DNA of 64,000 nucleotides from Actinomyces oris (GCF_001553935.1 NZ_CP014232.1:310001-374000), one strand, 5' to 3'; shown: positions 41,038 to 50,291, counted from the stretch's first letter. Notes: a model not told the origin generated them from the sequence alone. Numbers and translations: made by a program.

Positions 41038-42093
41038 TCATGATGAGCCGGGAGCGACCCACGGGACGAGCGTATTGCGATCAATATCAGCGTCAGTGAT
41101 GGGGTCCTTCCACGTCTCAGTGAACTTTCCCCGCCTGTTGGATCGGAAAATAGTCGGCATATAGTCGCCGTCGTAGGACGTGCTTGACCAGGCGTTTCCA
41201 GGAACCGGGTCCGGTGTGTGCTCGGAGGCTCCGGATGGAGACGTCGTCGGCGCCAGCGGATGGTACACAGGCGCCTGGTAGTTCCGTGCCGCCTGGACCA
41301 ACTCATCACTGAGAGGGATCGCGACATAAGCCCCCTCAGTCGGCTGTCCGCAACGGCTGACGTCGGAGAGCCCGTAGACCGAGATCGAGATGCTGGCCTG
41401 ATCGTTTGACAGGGAGGCGCTGGCCGAGGTGATCGCGCAGGCGGGCTGGCTGAGCTGGACCACGATGTAGGTCCTCTCCCCCAGCACGCTGCCCCCTGCA
41501 CCTTCAGTTGTGGCCTGCGCCGGATCGAGAGTCGCTAACGCGACCTTGGAGTCGATGACCGCGGCGGAGGCAAAGGCCGCGGGCTGATCACTCGCAGTCC
41601 ACGGGTAGTAGACCGGATTCACTCCGATCTGCTCCGAGGAATCCGACTGATGGTGCTGTACAGCGCCCTCAACCACTGGGGTGAAGAGAGTGACGGGCTC
41701 CCCACCGGCGACTGGGCTCGCCACAGCCGAGGAGAAGGGATCCACGGTCTCCCCCGAAGCAGTAGGACGAGGAGATGGGGAGGCGTCACCACTATCGCAA
41801 CCGTACGCATAGGGCATGCAGTGGCCAGCAGAATCAGCGGACGTCGTCTCGGCATCCGATACGGAGTGACGTGCAGGAAGGAAGGGAAGGGCCACCAGGA
41901 TCAGCGCGAGCACCACCATGAAGCAGCCCGCTCCACGATTCGCAGCGTACTGTCTCTCCGAGGGCTCATTGGCCTCGGGGTCGCGGTATCTCCATGCTTC
42001 AGTCGACCACCACAGTGCCTCCGGATCGGACAGCATGAGGAACAGTCCGAGTCCACCCATCAACAAAGCCGACAGAATAAGAGAAATTGCCAT
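41038..42093 (-). CDS. Two-span membrane protein, DUF6199-like N-terminus
   Basis: This 351-residue protein starts with a membrane helix (ISLILSALLMGGLGLFLML), then LWWSTEAWRYRDPEANEPSERQYAANRGAG, which resembles DUF6199-type proteins, a second helix (about residues 60-77), and an extracytoplasmic, Ser/Pro-rich domain of about 270 residues. The ATG at 42093 follows AGAAGAAGCGAG; ten extra codons upstream lack support. The function is unknown. It is divergent from the lipase-like gene. Confidence 0.65.
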   Translation of the reverse strand: MAISLILSALLMGGLGLFLMLSDPEALWWSTEAWRYRDPEANEPSERQYAANRGAGCFMVVLALILVALPFLPARHSVSDAETTSADSAGHCMPYAYGCDSGDASPSPRPTASGETVDPFSSAVASPVAGGEPVTLFTPVVEGAVQHHQSDSSEQIGVNPVYYPWTASDQPAAFASAAVIDSKVALATLDPAQATTEGAGGSVLGERTYIVVQLSQPACAITSASASLSNDQASISISVYGLSDVSRCGQPTEGAYVAIPLSDELVQAARNYQAPVYHPLAPTTSPSGASEHTPDPVPGNAWSSTSYDGDYMPTIFRSNRRGKFTETWKDPITDADIDRNTLVPWVAPGSS

Positions 42094-42224
42094 ACTCGCT
42101 TCTTCTTGAGTGAACAGTTCCACCCCGCCGCCGCGGGCTTCAGATGCCTACGATAGCCGAGACATGCCCCCAGATCCGGAAAACTCTTCGGACCGCGTTC
42201 GAGACCCTGTGGAGTGGAGGAATC

Positions 42225-43229
42225 ATGAAGGTGCCCAGGAGACTCAGCGGGAGCAGGATCGCCGTCGGCGTGGCCAGTGTGGGCCTGACGGTGGGGGCCT
42301 TCAGCCTTTACTCCCGCAGGCGCTATGGCCGCTCGGCCGCGGCGAGCCTGGCGGAGTACAGCGTTCGGCCGATCAAGACACTGGCGGCCCGCATTCCGAT
42401 GACCGAGCGGATCGCGCGTCTGGCCGACCGCCCCGAGCCTGCCCGCTCCGTCACCTTCCCGGCCTGGGGACGCTTCTTCTACGACCTGGAGCGGAGCGAG
42501 GACTCCGGCATGCCCGTCTACCACGTCCGCCAGCGGACGCCGTCGAGCGCGGTCATCGTCTACCTGCACGGCGGCGGCTACATCTCCACGGCGGTCTCGG
42601 CGCACGCCTGGCTGGTCGATCACCTGGCCCGAAGGACGGGGGCCGACGTCGTCATGCCGCTCTACCCGCTGGCGCCCCACCACACCTGGTCCGAGGCGCA
42701 CCGGCTGGTGCTGGACCTCTATCGGCGCACGGTGGCAGAGAACCCGGGAAAGCGGATCGTCCTCATGGGAGACAGCGCGGGCGGGGGCCTGGCGGCGGTC
42801 ATCGCCCTGTCCCTGGCCGAGGCGGGCGACACCCAGCCCGATGAGCTCGCACTCATCTCGCCCTGGGTCGACATCACCAACAGCAACCCGGATATCGCCG
42901 ACTACGTAGACGCCGACCCGCTCATGGCTCCCGAGCCCCTCGCCGAGATCGGCCGTTCCTGGGCGGGCAGCACCCCGCCGACCGACTGGCACCTCTCCCC
43001 CATCTACGGTGACCTTTCGGGCCTGAAGAAGGTGACAACCTTCGTGGGGACCCGGGAGATCCTCCTGCCGGACAATGCGCTCTTCCACGCCAAGCTCCTG
43101 GAGGCCGGGGTGGACTCGACGCTGCACGTCGGCGAGAACCTCAACCACGTCTACCCAATGTTCCCCACCCCGGAGGGACGCCGGGCGCGCCGAGACCTCG
43201 TCCGCATCGTCACCGGTGAGCTCGCCTAA
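42225..43229 (+). CDS. Membrane-anchored alpha/beta hydrolase, HSL/GDXG family
   Basis: This 334-residue esterase or lipase has an N-terminal hydrophobic helix (VGVASVGLTVGAFSLY, about residues 15-30) that may anchor it. The hormone-sensitive-lipase family motifs are VYLHGGGYISTAVSAHA (oxyanion HGGG), LMGDSAGGGLAAV (nucleophile Ser) and the Asp/His near ADPLMAPE and NLNHVYPMF. The ATG at 42225 follows TGGAGGAATC; a longer frame starts at 42144 with no site. Confidence 0.88.
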   Translation: MKVPRRLSGSRIAVGVASVGLTVGAFSLYSRRRYGRSAAASLAEYSVRPIKTLAARIPMTERIARLADRPEPARSVTFPAWGRFFYDLERSEDSGMPVYHVRQRTPSSAVIVYLHGGGYISTAVSAHAWLVDHLARRTGADVVMPLYPLAPHHTWSEAHRLVLDLYRRTVAENPGKRIVLMGDSAGGGLAAVIALSLAEAGDTQPDELALISPWVDITNSNPDIADYVDADPLMAPEPLAEIGRSWAGSTPPTDWHLSPIYGDLSGLKKVTTFVGTREILLPDNALFHAKLLEAGVDSTLHVGENLNHVYPMFPTPEGRRARRDLVRIVTGELA

Positions 43230-43242
43230 CCACATTCGATGA

Positions 43243-43268
43243 CCGCCACTGGCCGTCAAGTGTGGCGG
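43243..43268. terminator. Possible hairpin between convergent genes
   Basis: CCGCCAC (43243-43249) pairs with GTGGCGG (43262-43268). It lies between the hydrolase and the DUF4143 gene. Confidence 0.4.
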
Positions 43269-43296
43269 CAATCGTCGTCACATGACAGTGCGAGGA

Positions 43297-44613
43297 TCAG
43301 GGACTCAAAGCCTTCAGGGGGAAGGTCACAGCGCCATCGGGAAGCATCATCGTCGGACCGTCCGCAGTAACAACAGCCCTGAACTGTGGGAGAGGTGTCC
43401 GCGTCGTGTCGATATCTCCCACGAACGCCGCCAGCGAGGACTGAGCCGCAGGAATCTGCCTCTGTCCCAGCTTGACCTCGAAGGCGGCCCACCGCCCGTC
43501 ATCGAGCTCGACAATGACGTCCGCTTCTCTGCCCGACTTGTCCCGGAAATGATAGATGTGACCGCCCAGTACCTCAGCGAAGACCCTCAGGTGCTGCACG
43601 ACCAGCGACTCGAACCAGAACCCGGCCGTCTCCAGGTCCTGCATCAAACGCCCCGGCGAGGTCGCGGTCACTGCCGCAGCCAGCGCGGGATCAACGAAGT
43701 GCAGTTTCGACGACGTCCGCACCGCATAGCGAGACCTCAAATGAGGAGCCCAGGCCGGCTGCTCCTCGACGACGAACAGGCGCTTGAGGGCGTTCACGTA
43801 AGCGATCGCCGTCTCTGCAGACAACGATTGTCCGGAGACATCCTTCGCGATGGTGGCGAAAGAGGCTTCCGTCGAAATATGCCGGGCGAGAGACCGTATG
43901 AGGGCACGCATCCTCAAGGGGTCCCGGCGCGGCTCACCATCGAGACGGCCGATGTCGATACTGATGATGTCATCGATATAGTCCCGCAGATGACGTTGTG
44001 CCTGAGAAGTCGTCAGATCACGATCCCCGGGCCACCCTCCGTGGACCAGCTCATCAAGGACCTCGGCCACGCTCGTTCCCGAGACCAGCACAGGTTCGGG
44101 AGCCTGACCATCGAACAGTCCCGCAAGTGAGACGCTTCCATCGCCGAGACCACGCTCGAACAGAGTCATCGGACGCATACGGATTCGCGATACCCGATGA
44201 GCGCCTGAGTGGCGGGCAGCATCCTCAACCGGGACGGAGGATCCGGTCAGGAGGAACTGACCCGGACGCTGACGTGAGTCGATCTCTCGACGCACCAGAT
44301 TCCACAGGGAGGGCTCGATCTGCCACTCGTCAATAAGACGCGGGGCCTCCCCGGCCAGAATCAGGGACGGGTCGACCTCCAGGGCCGCGCGCAGCTGCGG
44401 CAGCCCTGAGTCGAGGGCCACCTCGGAGGAGGCGTGCCGGCGGCCGGTCATGGTCTTGCCACAGGCCCGCACTCCCTCGAGGAGGACGCCTCCCGAGTAG
44501 CCGAGCGAGTCCTGGACGACGTGGTCGACAACCCGCGGCAGATAACCGTTCTGACCCACCAGTTCTTCAGCCTCTCTTGCAGGATCCGGCCTCGATCCGG
44601 ATGTTGGCGCCAT
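43297..44613 (-). CDS. ATPase with DUF4143 domain
   Basis: This 438-residue protein has an AAA-type ATPase core with the Walker A GVRACGKT (about residues 47-54), an APRLIDEWQ Walker B (about 89-97) and LLTGSSVP (about 120), and a C-terminal DUF4143 domain (KLHFVDPALAAAVTATSPGRL and EADVIVELDDGRWAAFEVKLG, a nuclease-like core). This family is widespread and poorly understood; some act in defence or in proteolysis control. The ATG at 44613 and its GAGGG site lie in the 23-bp-period repeat. Confidence 0.82.
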   Translation of the reverse strand: MAPTSGSRPDPAREAEELVGQNGYLPRVVDHVVQDSLGYSGGVLLEGVRACGKTMTGRRHASSEVALDSGLPQLRAALEVDPSLILAGEAPRLIDEWQIEPSLWNLVRREIDSRQRPGQFLLTGSSVPVEDAARHSGAHRVSRIRMRPMTLFERGLGDGSVSLAGLFDGQAPEPVLVSGTSVAEVLDELVHGGWPGDRDLTTSQAQRHLRDYIDDIISIDIGRLDGEPRRDPLRMRALIRSLARHISTEASFATIAKDVSGQSLSAETAIAYVNALKRLFVVEEQPAWAPHLRSRYAVRTSSKLHFVDPALAAAVTATSPGRLMQDLETAGFWFESLVVQHLRVFAEVLGGHIYHFRDKSGREADVIVELDDGRWAAFEVKLGQRQIPAAQSSLAAFVGDIDTTRTPLPQFRAVVTADGPTMMLPDGAVTFPLKALSP

Positions 44614-44678
44614 TCTAATCCCTCATGTGGCGCCCATCCAGTCCGGCATGTGGCGTCGTTTCGATCCGGCATGTGGCG
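44594..44678. repeat. Four-copy 23-bp-period repeat, IS21- or Tn7-type end candidate
   Basis: A 16-base unit close to GATCCGGCATGTGGCG occurs at 44594, 44617, 44640 and 44663, each exactly 23 bases after the last. Copies at the ends of IS21-family and Tn7-like elements have this form, as multiple transposase-binding sites. No transposase gene is seen next to it. A short open frame further right (44681-44780) begins SRAKTRGLDLDEFF and may be a remnant. Confidence 0.75.
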
Positions 44679-44776
44679 TTTGCTGACCAGGTGAACACGA
44701 ACTGGCTCGCTCACCGGAGACACGTCATCGACGGTGAAGAACTCATCCAGGTCAAGACCGCGCGTCTTGGCCCGGC

Positions 44777-45457
44777 TCACCCAGTCTGTGCGGAGCGGTA
44801 GTACATGACCGCGACCTGGGTGCGGTTGCGCAGGCCGAGCTTGGCCAGGATCGCGCTGATGTGGTTGCGCACCGTGCCCTCACTCATGAACAGCCGCGCC
44901 GCGGCCTCGGCGTTGTCCAGGCCCTCGGCCACGGCCTCGACGACCTCGTACTCGCGGTCGGTCAGGGCCGCGAAAGCCGTGCTCCGCAGATCCTTGGCGG
45001 TCGGTCCCGGACCCTCCTCGGCCTGCTCCCGCCCTCCGGCGGGCCCACCGAGCCCCATGGTGGTGCTGCGCTCGAGCACCTCTCCCTCCAGGACGCAGAC
45101 CCCGGCCATGACGGAGCGCAGCGCCGGGGCGACCTGAGCAACGTCCTGCTTGATGAGGTAGCCACGCGCCCCCATCTTGAGGGCTCGCACGATGTACTCG
45201 TCGTCGGAGAAGGTGGTGAGGAAGACGATGCGCGCCCCGGCGTCCTCGGCCAGAATCCGCTCGGCCGCACTGAGCCCGTCCCCGCCGGGCATCTGGATGT
45301 CCATGAGGAGGATGTCGGGGGTCAGCTCCCGGTAGCGCTCGGTGGCCTCGGGTCCCGAGCAGCCCAGACCGACGACCTCGACGTCATCCTCGACCGACAG
45401 GATCGTGGACAGGGACTGGGCGACGAGCGCGTCGTCGTCGACGATGAGGACCCTCAT
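44777..45457 (-). CDS. LuxR-family response regulator
   Basis: This 226-residue regulator has a receiver domain (LIVDDDALVAQSL; the phosphoacceptor Asp in ILLMDIQMPGGDG) and a LuxR helix-turn-helix (LTDREYEVVEAVAEGLDNAEAAARLFMSEGTVRNHI). Its start overlaps the stop of the kinase gene by 4 bases. The likely targets are the ABC transporter genes transcribed away from it at 46784. Confidence 0.93.
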   Translation of the reverse strand: MRVLIVDDDALVAQSLSTILSVEDDVEVVGLGCSGPEATERYRELTPDILLMDIQMPGGDGLSAAERILAEDAGARIVFLTTFSDDEYIVRALKMGARGYLIKQDVAQVAPALRSVMAGVCVLEGEVLERSTTMGLGGPAGGREQAEEGPGPTAKDLRSTAFAALTDREYEVVEAVAEGLDNAEAAARLFMSEGTVRNHISAILAKLGLRNRTQVAVMYYRSAQTG

Positions 45458-46590
45458 GATGTTCCTTCTTTCCCTTGTCTGTCCTTGGGGATCGTGACGA
45501 AGACCGTGAACCGTGGCCGCGGGGTGATGCGCACCCGGCCACCCAGGGCCTCGACCCGCTCCGTCATGGAGCGCAGGCCCAGGCCCGAGCCGCCGCGGCC
45601 AGCGGCGGCCGGCTCCCCCTCGGCGGGGACGATGCCGTCATTGTCAACGGTCACCTGCCAGAACGCAGGGTAGTCGGTGACGGCCACGCGGGCCGAGCGG
45701 GCCCCACCGTGGCGGGCGGCGTTGGTCAGGGCCTCGCGCACGACGGCCACGACGCAGCGCGCCACCACTGCCGGCGGCTCGGCCTCGGTGGAGCAGTCGA
45801 CGCTCACGGAGTCGATGCCGCAGCGCGAGCCCAGCATGTTGAGGGAGGTGGCCAGCTCCTCACCGTCGTCGGACAGGGCGTGGACGGAGCGGCGCATGGA
45901 GTCGAGGGCCTCGTCCAGGCCACCGTCCAGGGTAGTGAGGTCAGCGACGACGCCGGGCTCCTCGCGGTGGACGACCTGGAGGGCCTTGACCTGCAGCAGG
46001 AGGCGGGTCAGGAGGTGGCCGACGCCGTCGTGGATCTCGCGGGCGATGCGGGTACGCTCGGCCAGGGCGGCGGCGCGCAGCTCGTAGTCCTGGGCCTGGA
46101 GCAGCTGGGCGTTCGTGTCCTGAAGGGTGAGGACCTTCTCACGCAGGTCGTCACGCACCACGTGCAGGCTCCTTCGCGCCGCCTCCTCCTGGACGGTGCG
46201 CAGCGCCAGGAGGGCCGCGAGCGCACAGACCGCCAGAGCCAGGGCCAGCACGGGAGTGTCCCGAACCCGGGCGGCAACGGCGGCCACGAAGGGAATGCAG
46301 GCGGCTACCGCCGTCATTCGCGCACGCCGGGTCGTGAGCGCACCGAGACGGGCCAGGACGTAGACGACCAGCGGCGCCCCGGTCACGGAGTCCGTTGAGA
46401 GGGCTCCCACCAGGAGGTAGGCGGCCGGCGCGGCGATCCCCCACTGTCGCTGGTCGGTGCTCATGCTCAGGCCGGCGATAGTCACGGCCGCGATCAGCCA
46501 GATCACGGCGGCCGTCTTCACCTGCCCCACGAGCAGGACCAGCAGGAGGCAACCGCACAGCAGCACGCCTTTGTCGGCCAGAACCTTCAC
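45454..46590 (-). CDS. Sensor histidine kinase, DesK/NarL-type
   Basis: This 378-residue kinase has about five N-terminal membrane helices (to about residue 130), a coiled linker, the HisKA_3 region RTRIAREIHDGVGHLLTRLLL with the phosphoacceptor histidine, and a C-terminal HATPase with REALTNAARHGGA and GGSGLGLRSMTERV. It is divergent from the ABC transporter at 46784. Kinases of this class beside drug or peptide exporters usually sense antibiotics or envelope damage. Confidence 0.93.
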   Translation of the reverse strand: MKVLADKGVLLCGCLLLVLLVGQVKTAAVIWLIAAVTIAGLSMSTDQRQWGIAAPAAYLLVGALSTDSVTGAPLVVYVLARLGALTTRRARMTAVAACIPFVAAVAARVRDTPVLALALAVCALAALLALRTVQEEAARRSLHVVRDDLREKVLTLQDTNAQLLQAQDYELRAAALAERTRIAREIHDGVGHLLTRLLLQVKALQVVHREEPGVVADLTTLDGGLDEALDSMRRSVHALSDDGEELATSLNMLGSRCGIDSVSVDCSTEAEPPAVVARCVVAVVREALTNAARHGGARSARVAVTDYPAFWQVTVDNDGIVPAEGEPAAAGRGGSGLGLRSMTERVEALGGRVRITPRPRFTVFVTIPKDRQGKEGTS

Positions 46591-46641
46591 CCCTCGATTA
46601 TCGGTCGGTGGCCGGCGCTCGTGGGCCCGGCATGCCGTTAG

Positions 46642-46697
46642 GGAACTCGTTCCGGCATCTCATGACAGAAGTCATGGGGGCCGGCCGCAGTCATGAC
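46642..46697. promoter_or_regulatory. Palindromes in the kinase/ABC divergent promoter
   Basis: The 193-base gap holds GGAAC-TC-GTTCC (46642-46653, itself inside a longer ATGCCG...CGGCAT repeat), CATGAC-AGAA-GTCATG (46661-46676) and GTCATGAC (46690-46697). These are candidate sites for the adjacent regulator. Assignment is by position only. Confidence 0.45.
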
Positions 46698-46783
46698 AAC
46701 AGGCACTTCTGAGCGCCACCGCGCCCCGCGACCATGGATGCCATGAGCCGGGGACCACCGGCGGAACAAAGGAAGGAGCCGAG

Positions 46784-47767
46784 ATGGACGGCGAGGATGA
46801 GAGCCACGAGGCGGGCCTGGCGGTGGAGGTCGACTCCCTGGTCAAGCGCTATGGGGAGCTGGTCGCGGTGGACGGACTGTCTCTGACGATCCCGCGCGGT
46901 CAGGTGCTGGGGCTGCTCGGCCCCAACGGCTCGGGCAAGACGACGACGATCAGCTGCATCCTTCAGCTGCTCACCTACGACAAGGGCTCGATCCGCGTCT
47001 TCGGTGAGCCGATGACGCCCACCTCCTACGGTCTCAAGCGTCGCATCGGCGTGGTGCCTCAGGATGTCGCCGTCTTCGATGAGCTCACGGTGGCGGAGAA
47101 CGTCAACGCCTTCTGCGCCCTCTACGTGCGCGACCGCGCCGAGAGGCGCCGCCTGGTGGCCGAGGCGATCGCCTTCGTCGGCCTGGAGAAGTTCGTGAGG
47201 TTCAAGCCCAAGAAGCTCTCCGGCGGCCTGCTGCGACGCCTCAACATCGCCTGCGGCATCGCCCACGGCCCCGACCTCATCTTCCTCGATGAGCCCACAG
47301 TCGCCGTCGACCCGCAGAGCCGGGGCGCCATTCTCGAGGGCATCAAGCGTCTCAACGAGCGCGGTGCCACCGTCATCTACACGAGCCACTACATGGAGGA
47401 GGTGGAGCAGCTGTGCGACCGGATCGTCATTATGGACCGTGGCCGGCAGGTGGCCTCCGGTACCTCCGACGAGCTCAAGGCCATGATCGGCACCGGTGAG
47501 CGCATCCGGGTGGAGGTCGTCGACCCCGCCCCGCTGGGCGAGGAGGCCCTGGAGGGCCTGCGCCGCCTGGAGCATGTGCGCACGGCCGCCTACCTGGACG
47601 GTGAGGTGCTCATCGAGTGCTCCCCCGGGGCTCACAACCTCACCGATGTCATGAGGGCGCTGGATGCCGCGGGGGCGACCTGCGGCCGGGTGACCTCCGA
47701 GCCCCCGACCCTCAACGACGTCTTCCTGGAGATCACCGGGCGGGCCCTGCGAGACGAGGCGGCCTGA
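46784..47767 (+). CDS. ABC transporter ATP-binding protein
   Basis: This 327-residue ATPase has Walker A GPNGSGKT (about residues 46-53), the Q-loop in VVPQDVAVFDELTV, the signature LSGGLLRRLNIACGIAH (about 145-161), Walker B DLIFLDEPTVAVDPQSRG and the switch histidine in TSHYMEEVEQL. The C-terminal part matches drug or lipid exporter ATPases of the DrrA/CcmA type. It precedes its two permease genes with only one base between it and the first. It is divergent from the kinase gene. Confidence 0.94.
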   Translation: MDGEDESHEAGLAVEVDSLVKRYGELVAVDGLSLTIPRGQVLGLLGPNGSGKTTTISCILQLLTYDKGSIRVFGEPMTPTSYGLKRRIGVVPQDVAVFDELTVAENVNAFCALYVRDRAERRRLVAEAIAFVGLEKFVRFKPKKLSGGLLRRLNIACGIAHGPDLIFLDEPTVAVDPQSRGAILEGIKRLNERGATVIYTSHYMEEVEQLCDRIVIMDRGRQVASGTSDELKAMIGTGERIRVEVVDPAPLGEEALEGLRRLEHVRTAAYLDGEVLIECSPGAHNLTDVMRALDAAGATCGRVTSEPPTLNDVFLEITGRALRDEAA

Positions 47768-47768
47768 G

Positions 47769-48911
47769 ATGTTGACCGTCTTCCTGTATCAAGTACTCAG
47801 GCTCTTGCGAGACCGGGTCCTGCTCGTGTGGACGCTCGGCTTCCCCGTCGTCCTGTCCCTCATCTTCATGGCGATGTTCTCCAACCTGGACAAGGTCTAC
47901 GAGGCCACCCCCATGAGCTTCGGCGTCGTCCAGGACGAGGCCTACCGGACCGCTCCGGGGCTGGACGCCGTCGTGGAGCGCATCTCCGCCGACGACGCCG
48001 ATCATCACCTCATCACGAAGGTCATCCACTCCTCGGTCGCGCAGGCCGAGACCGCCGCGAAGCGGGGAGAGACCAACGGGTACCTCGCCGTCGAGGGCGA
48101 CCAGCCCGTGCTGCACGTGACTCAGCAGGGCAACGAGGCCGAGACGACTCGGGTGCTGCGAGTGGTCATGGACTCCTACCTCCAGAGGCGGGCCGAGTAC
48201 GTGGCCCTGGCCAAGGCGGGGGCGGCTCCTGAGAAGCTGGCCGCGCTGGAGACCGATCAGGCCTTCACCCGTTCGATCTCGGTGACGCCCTCCCCGGTCA
48301 AGCCGCAGACCCCCTACTACTTCGCGCTGCTGGCCTTCGCCTGCGGCATGGGGACGACCGTGGCCATGGTGGCCGTGAAAGGAATCATGGCCGTCTCACC
48401 GGTGGGCGCCAGGCAGACCTTGGCGGTTCTGCCCCGCTGGAAGGTCCTGACGGCCACGCTCGCGGCCTCCTGGGTGTGCGTGTTCGTCTGCCTGCTCCTC
48501 GCTTTCGCCTTCATGGCCTCGGTCGTGGGTGTGGACTTCGGGCCCCATGTGCTGCTGTGCCTCGTGGCGATCGGGGTGTGCAGCCTCATGGCGAGCGCGG
48601 TGGGCGCCGCCCTGGGGACGCTGGCCCGCCTGGAGATCGGGATGATCTCCGGCTTCACTTCTCTGCTGTCACTGTTCACCGGCTTGTACGGGCCCGCATC
48701 CCAGTCCCTGGCCAGCTCCATCGAGCAGCATGCACCGCTGCTGGCGCAGGCCAATCCCCTGTGGCAGACGGCCCGCTGCTTCTACGGGCTCCTGTACTAC
48801 GACTCTCTGGCGCCCTTCGCCCGCAGCTGCGCAGTCCTGCTGGGCATGACGTGCCTGTTCCTGACCATCGCCCTGATCCGCGCCAGGAGGATGACCCATG
48901 AGCACCTTTAA
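47769..48911 (+). CDS. ABC transporter permease, ABC-2 type (first)
   Basis: This 380-residue permease has one N-terminal span, an extracytoplasmic loop of about 200 residues (VYEATPMSFGVVQDEAYR), and five or six C-terminal spans with the ABC-2 pattern (PYYFALLAFACGMGTTVAM, MASAVGAALGTLARL). It starts one base after the ATPase stop. With the next permease it forms the membrane part of an exporter of unknown substrate. Confidence 0.9.
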   Translation: MLTVFLYQVLRLLRDRVLLVWTLGFPVVLSLIFMAMFSNLDKVYEATPMSFGVVQDEAYRTAPGLDAVVERISADDADHHLITKVIHSSVAQAETAAKRGETNGYLAVEGDQPVLHVTQQGNEAETTRVLRVVMDSYLQRRAEYVALAKAGAAPEKLAALETDQAFTRSISVTPSPVKPQTPYYFALLAFACGMGTTVAMVAVKGIMAVSPVGARQTLAVLPRWKVLTATLAASWVCVFVCLLLAFAFMASVVGVDFGPHVLLCLVAIGVCSLMASAVGAALGTLARLEIGMISGFTSLLSLFTGLYGPASQSLASSIEQHAPLLAQANPLWQTARCFYGLLYYDSLAPFARSCAVLLGMTCLFLTIALIRARRMTHEHL

Positions 48912-50082
48912 GACATGTGTGAGAGTTGTGGCCGCTCACCGGCTGTACATCCTCATCTACCTGGTGGTGCTGAGCCTGTTCGGTCTGTTCACAGGGATGG
49001 CCAAGTCCGAGGACAGCTCCGATGAGGTCACGGCCGCCACGGCGAGTGTGGCCGTCATCGACCGCGACGGCTCCACGATCTCCCGAGGGGTCAAGGACTA
49101 CGTCGAGTCCGTCGGCGAGGCTCAGTCGCTTGAGGACTCCAGGCGGGCCCTCCAGGACGCCACCGCGCAGAACCGCATCAGCTACATCCTCATCATTCCT
49201 GCCGGCTATGGGCAGAGGCTGCAGCAGGCGGCTCGCGAGGGCACCGAGCCGCCCCGCATGGACACGGTCATCGGGTACGAGTCGGCGTCCGGCGCGCTTA
49301 TGAATGTGCGCGCCGACTCCTACGTGGGGCAGGTCAGCGACTACCTGTCGACCACCACGGATGACCCGGCCCGGGCCGTGGCACTTGCCAAGGAGACGAT
49401 GAACCACTCCGCCCCCGCGAAACGGATCACCCCGGACGCCAAGCCTCTGTCCCACAGCTTCGTCACCTACGCCAGGTTCTCCTTCTACCCGCTCATGGCT
49501 TTCGCGGTCGTCACGATCTCCACACTGATGGCGGCGCTGGGGCGCCGGGCGGTGCGCGCACGCCTCGAGGCCACCCCGGTCAGCAGCACTTCCCGCAGCC
49601 TTGGGCTGCTGGGCGCATGCCTCGTGGTGGGGCTCGCCGGGTGGCTGTGGGTCTTCGGGCTGGGAGTGGCGGTCTTCGGCCTAGGCAGCGTGGCGACGTC
49701 AGCTCCGTTGCTGGGGGTGGTCGCTGCGGCTGTGGGCAGCTACACGCTCGCGGCGGTCTCGATCGGATTCCTCATGGGGCAGATCGGTCTGGGCCAGCAC
49801 GCGGCCAACGCGGTAGCCAACATCGGCGGCATGGCCCTGTCCTTCCTGGGTGGGGCGTGGGTGCCCATCGAGTGGTTGCCCGACTCGCTCGCCCGGGCGG
49901 CGAGGCTCACGCCCGGCTACTGGGCGGACCGAGCGATCTCCGGGGCGTACGAGGCGACCTCCATGTCCGCCGCCGTCATTGGGCCCCTGCTCGTGGACTG
50001 CGGCATCTGCGCCCTGTTCGCCGTCGCGGTCTTCTCCGTCGCCGTGGCCGTGGGGCGCGCCCGGGCCCGGTCGGTCCTGTAG
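48898..50082 (+). CDS. ABC transporter permease, ABC-2 type (second)
   Basis: This 394-residue protein resembles the preceding permease in layout: one span, a loop of about 190 residues, then five or six spans with GGMALSFLGGAWVPIEWLPDSL (in part). The start overlaps the first permease by 14 bases, so the three genes form one operon. It ends at a strong hairpin. Confidence 0.9.
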   Translation: MSTFKTCVRVVAAHRLYILIYLVVLSLFGLFTGMAKSEDSSDEVTAATASVAVIDRDGSTISRGVKDYVESVGEAQSLEDSRRALQDATAQNRISYILIIPAGYGQRLQQAAREGTEPPRMDTVIGYESASGALMNVRADSYVGQVSDYLSTTTDDPARAVALAKETMNHSAPAKRITPDAKPLSHSFVTYARFSFYPLMAFAVVTISTLMAALGRRAVRARLEATPVSSTSRSLGLLGACLVVGLAGWLWVFGLGVAVFGLGSVATSAPLLGVVAAAVGSYTLAAVSIGFLMGQIGLGQHAANAVANIGGMALSFLGGAWVPIEWLPDSLARAARLTPGYWADRAISGAYEATSMSAAVIGPLLVDCGICALFAVAVFSVAVAVGRARARSVL

Positions 50083-50112
50083 GGCACTGGCTCGCGGAGC
50101 ACTCGCCAACAC

Positions 50113-50154
50113 GACGTTGGGGCCGGCCACCACCTGGTGACCGGCCCCAACGTC
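50113..50154 (+). terminator. Hairpin after the ABC operon
   Basis: A perfect 14-bp stem (50113-50126 with 50141-50154) with a 14-base loop lies 30 bases after the last permease stop. There is no T-run, so it may be a folded attenuator or a Rho-independent terminator with weak tail. Confidence 0.65.
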
Positions 50155-50177
50155 ACGCAGCCTGCACAACACCTCAC

Positions 50178-50291
50178 CGGATCGGGGACGTACTTCCTGC
50201 ACGAGGACTGACTTCTCCTCCAGACCACTGCGGGGGAATCCCAGTGATCTGAGGGAGAAGGACGTCCTCGGCGGGAATCGCAGTCCTCGAC
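50178..50291 (+). repeat. Dispersed palindromic repeat B2
   Basis: Matches B3 in the same orientation: CCGGAT-GG-ACGT, TTCCTGCACGAGGACTGACTT, TCCTCCAGACCACTG, then a variable centre, then GACGTCCTCGGCG-GAATCGCAG. It lies downstream of the SHOCT gene, in the gap after the ABC operon. Confidence 0.75.

Noticed and set aside
42144..42224. Longer N-terminus of the HSL-like hydrolase
   Set aside because: No ribosome-binding site at 42144; GGAGG precedes 42225.
44681..44780. Gene fragment starting SRAKTRGLDLDEFF on the minus strand
   Set aside because: Too short and runs into the repeat; I cannot tell a remnant from chance.
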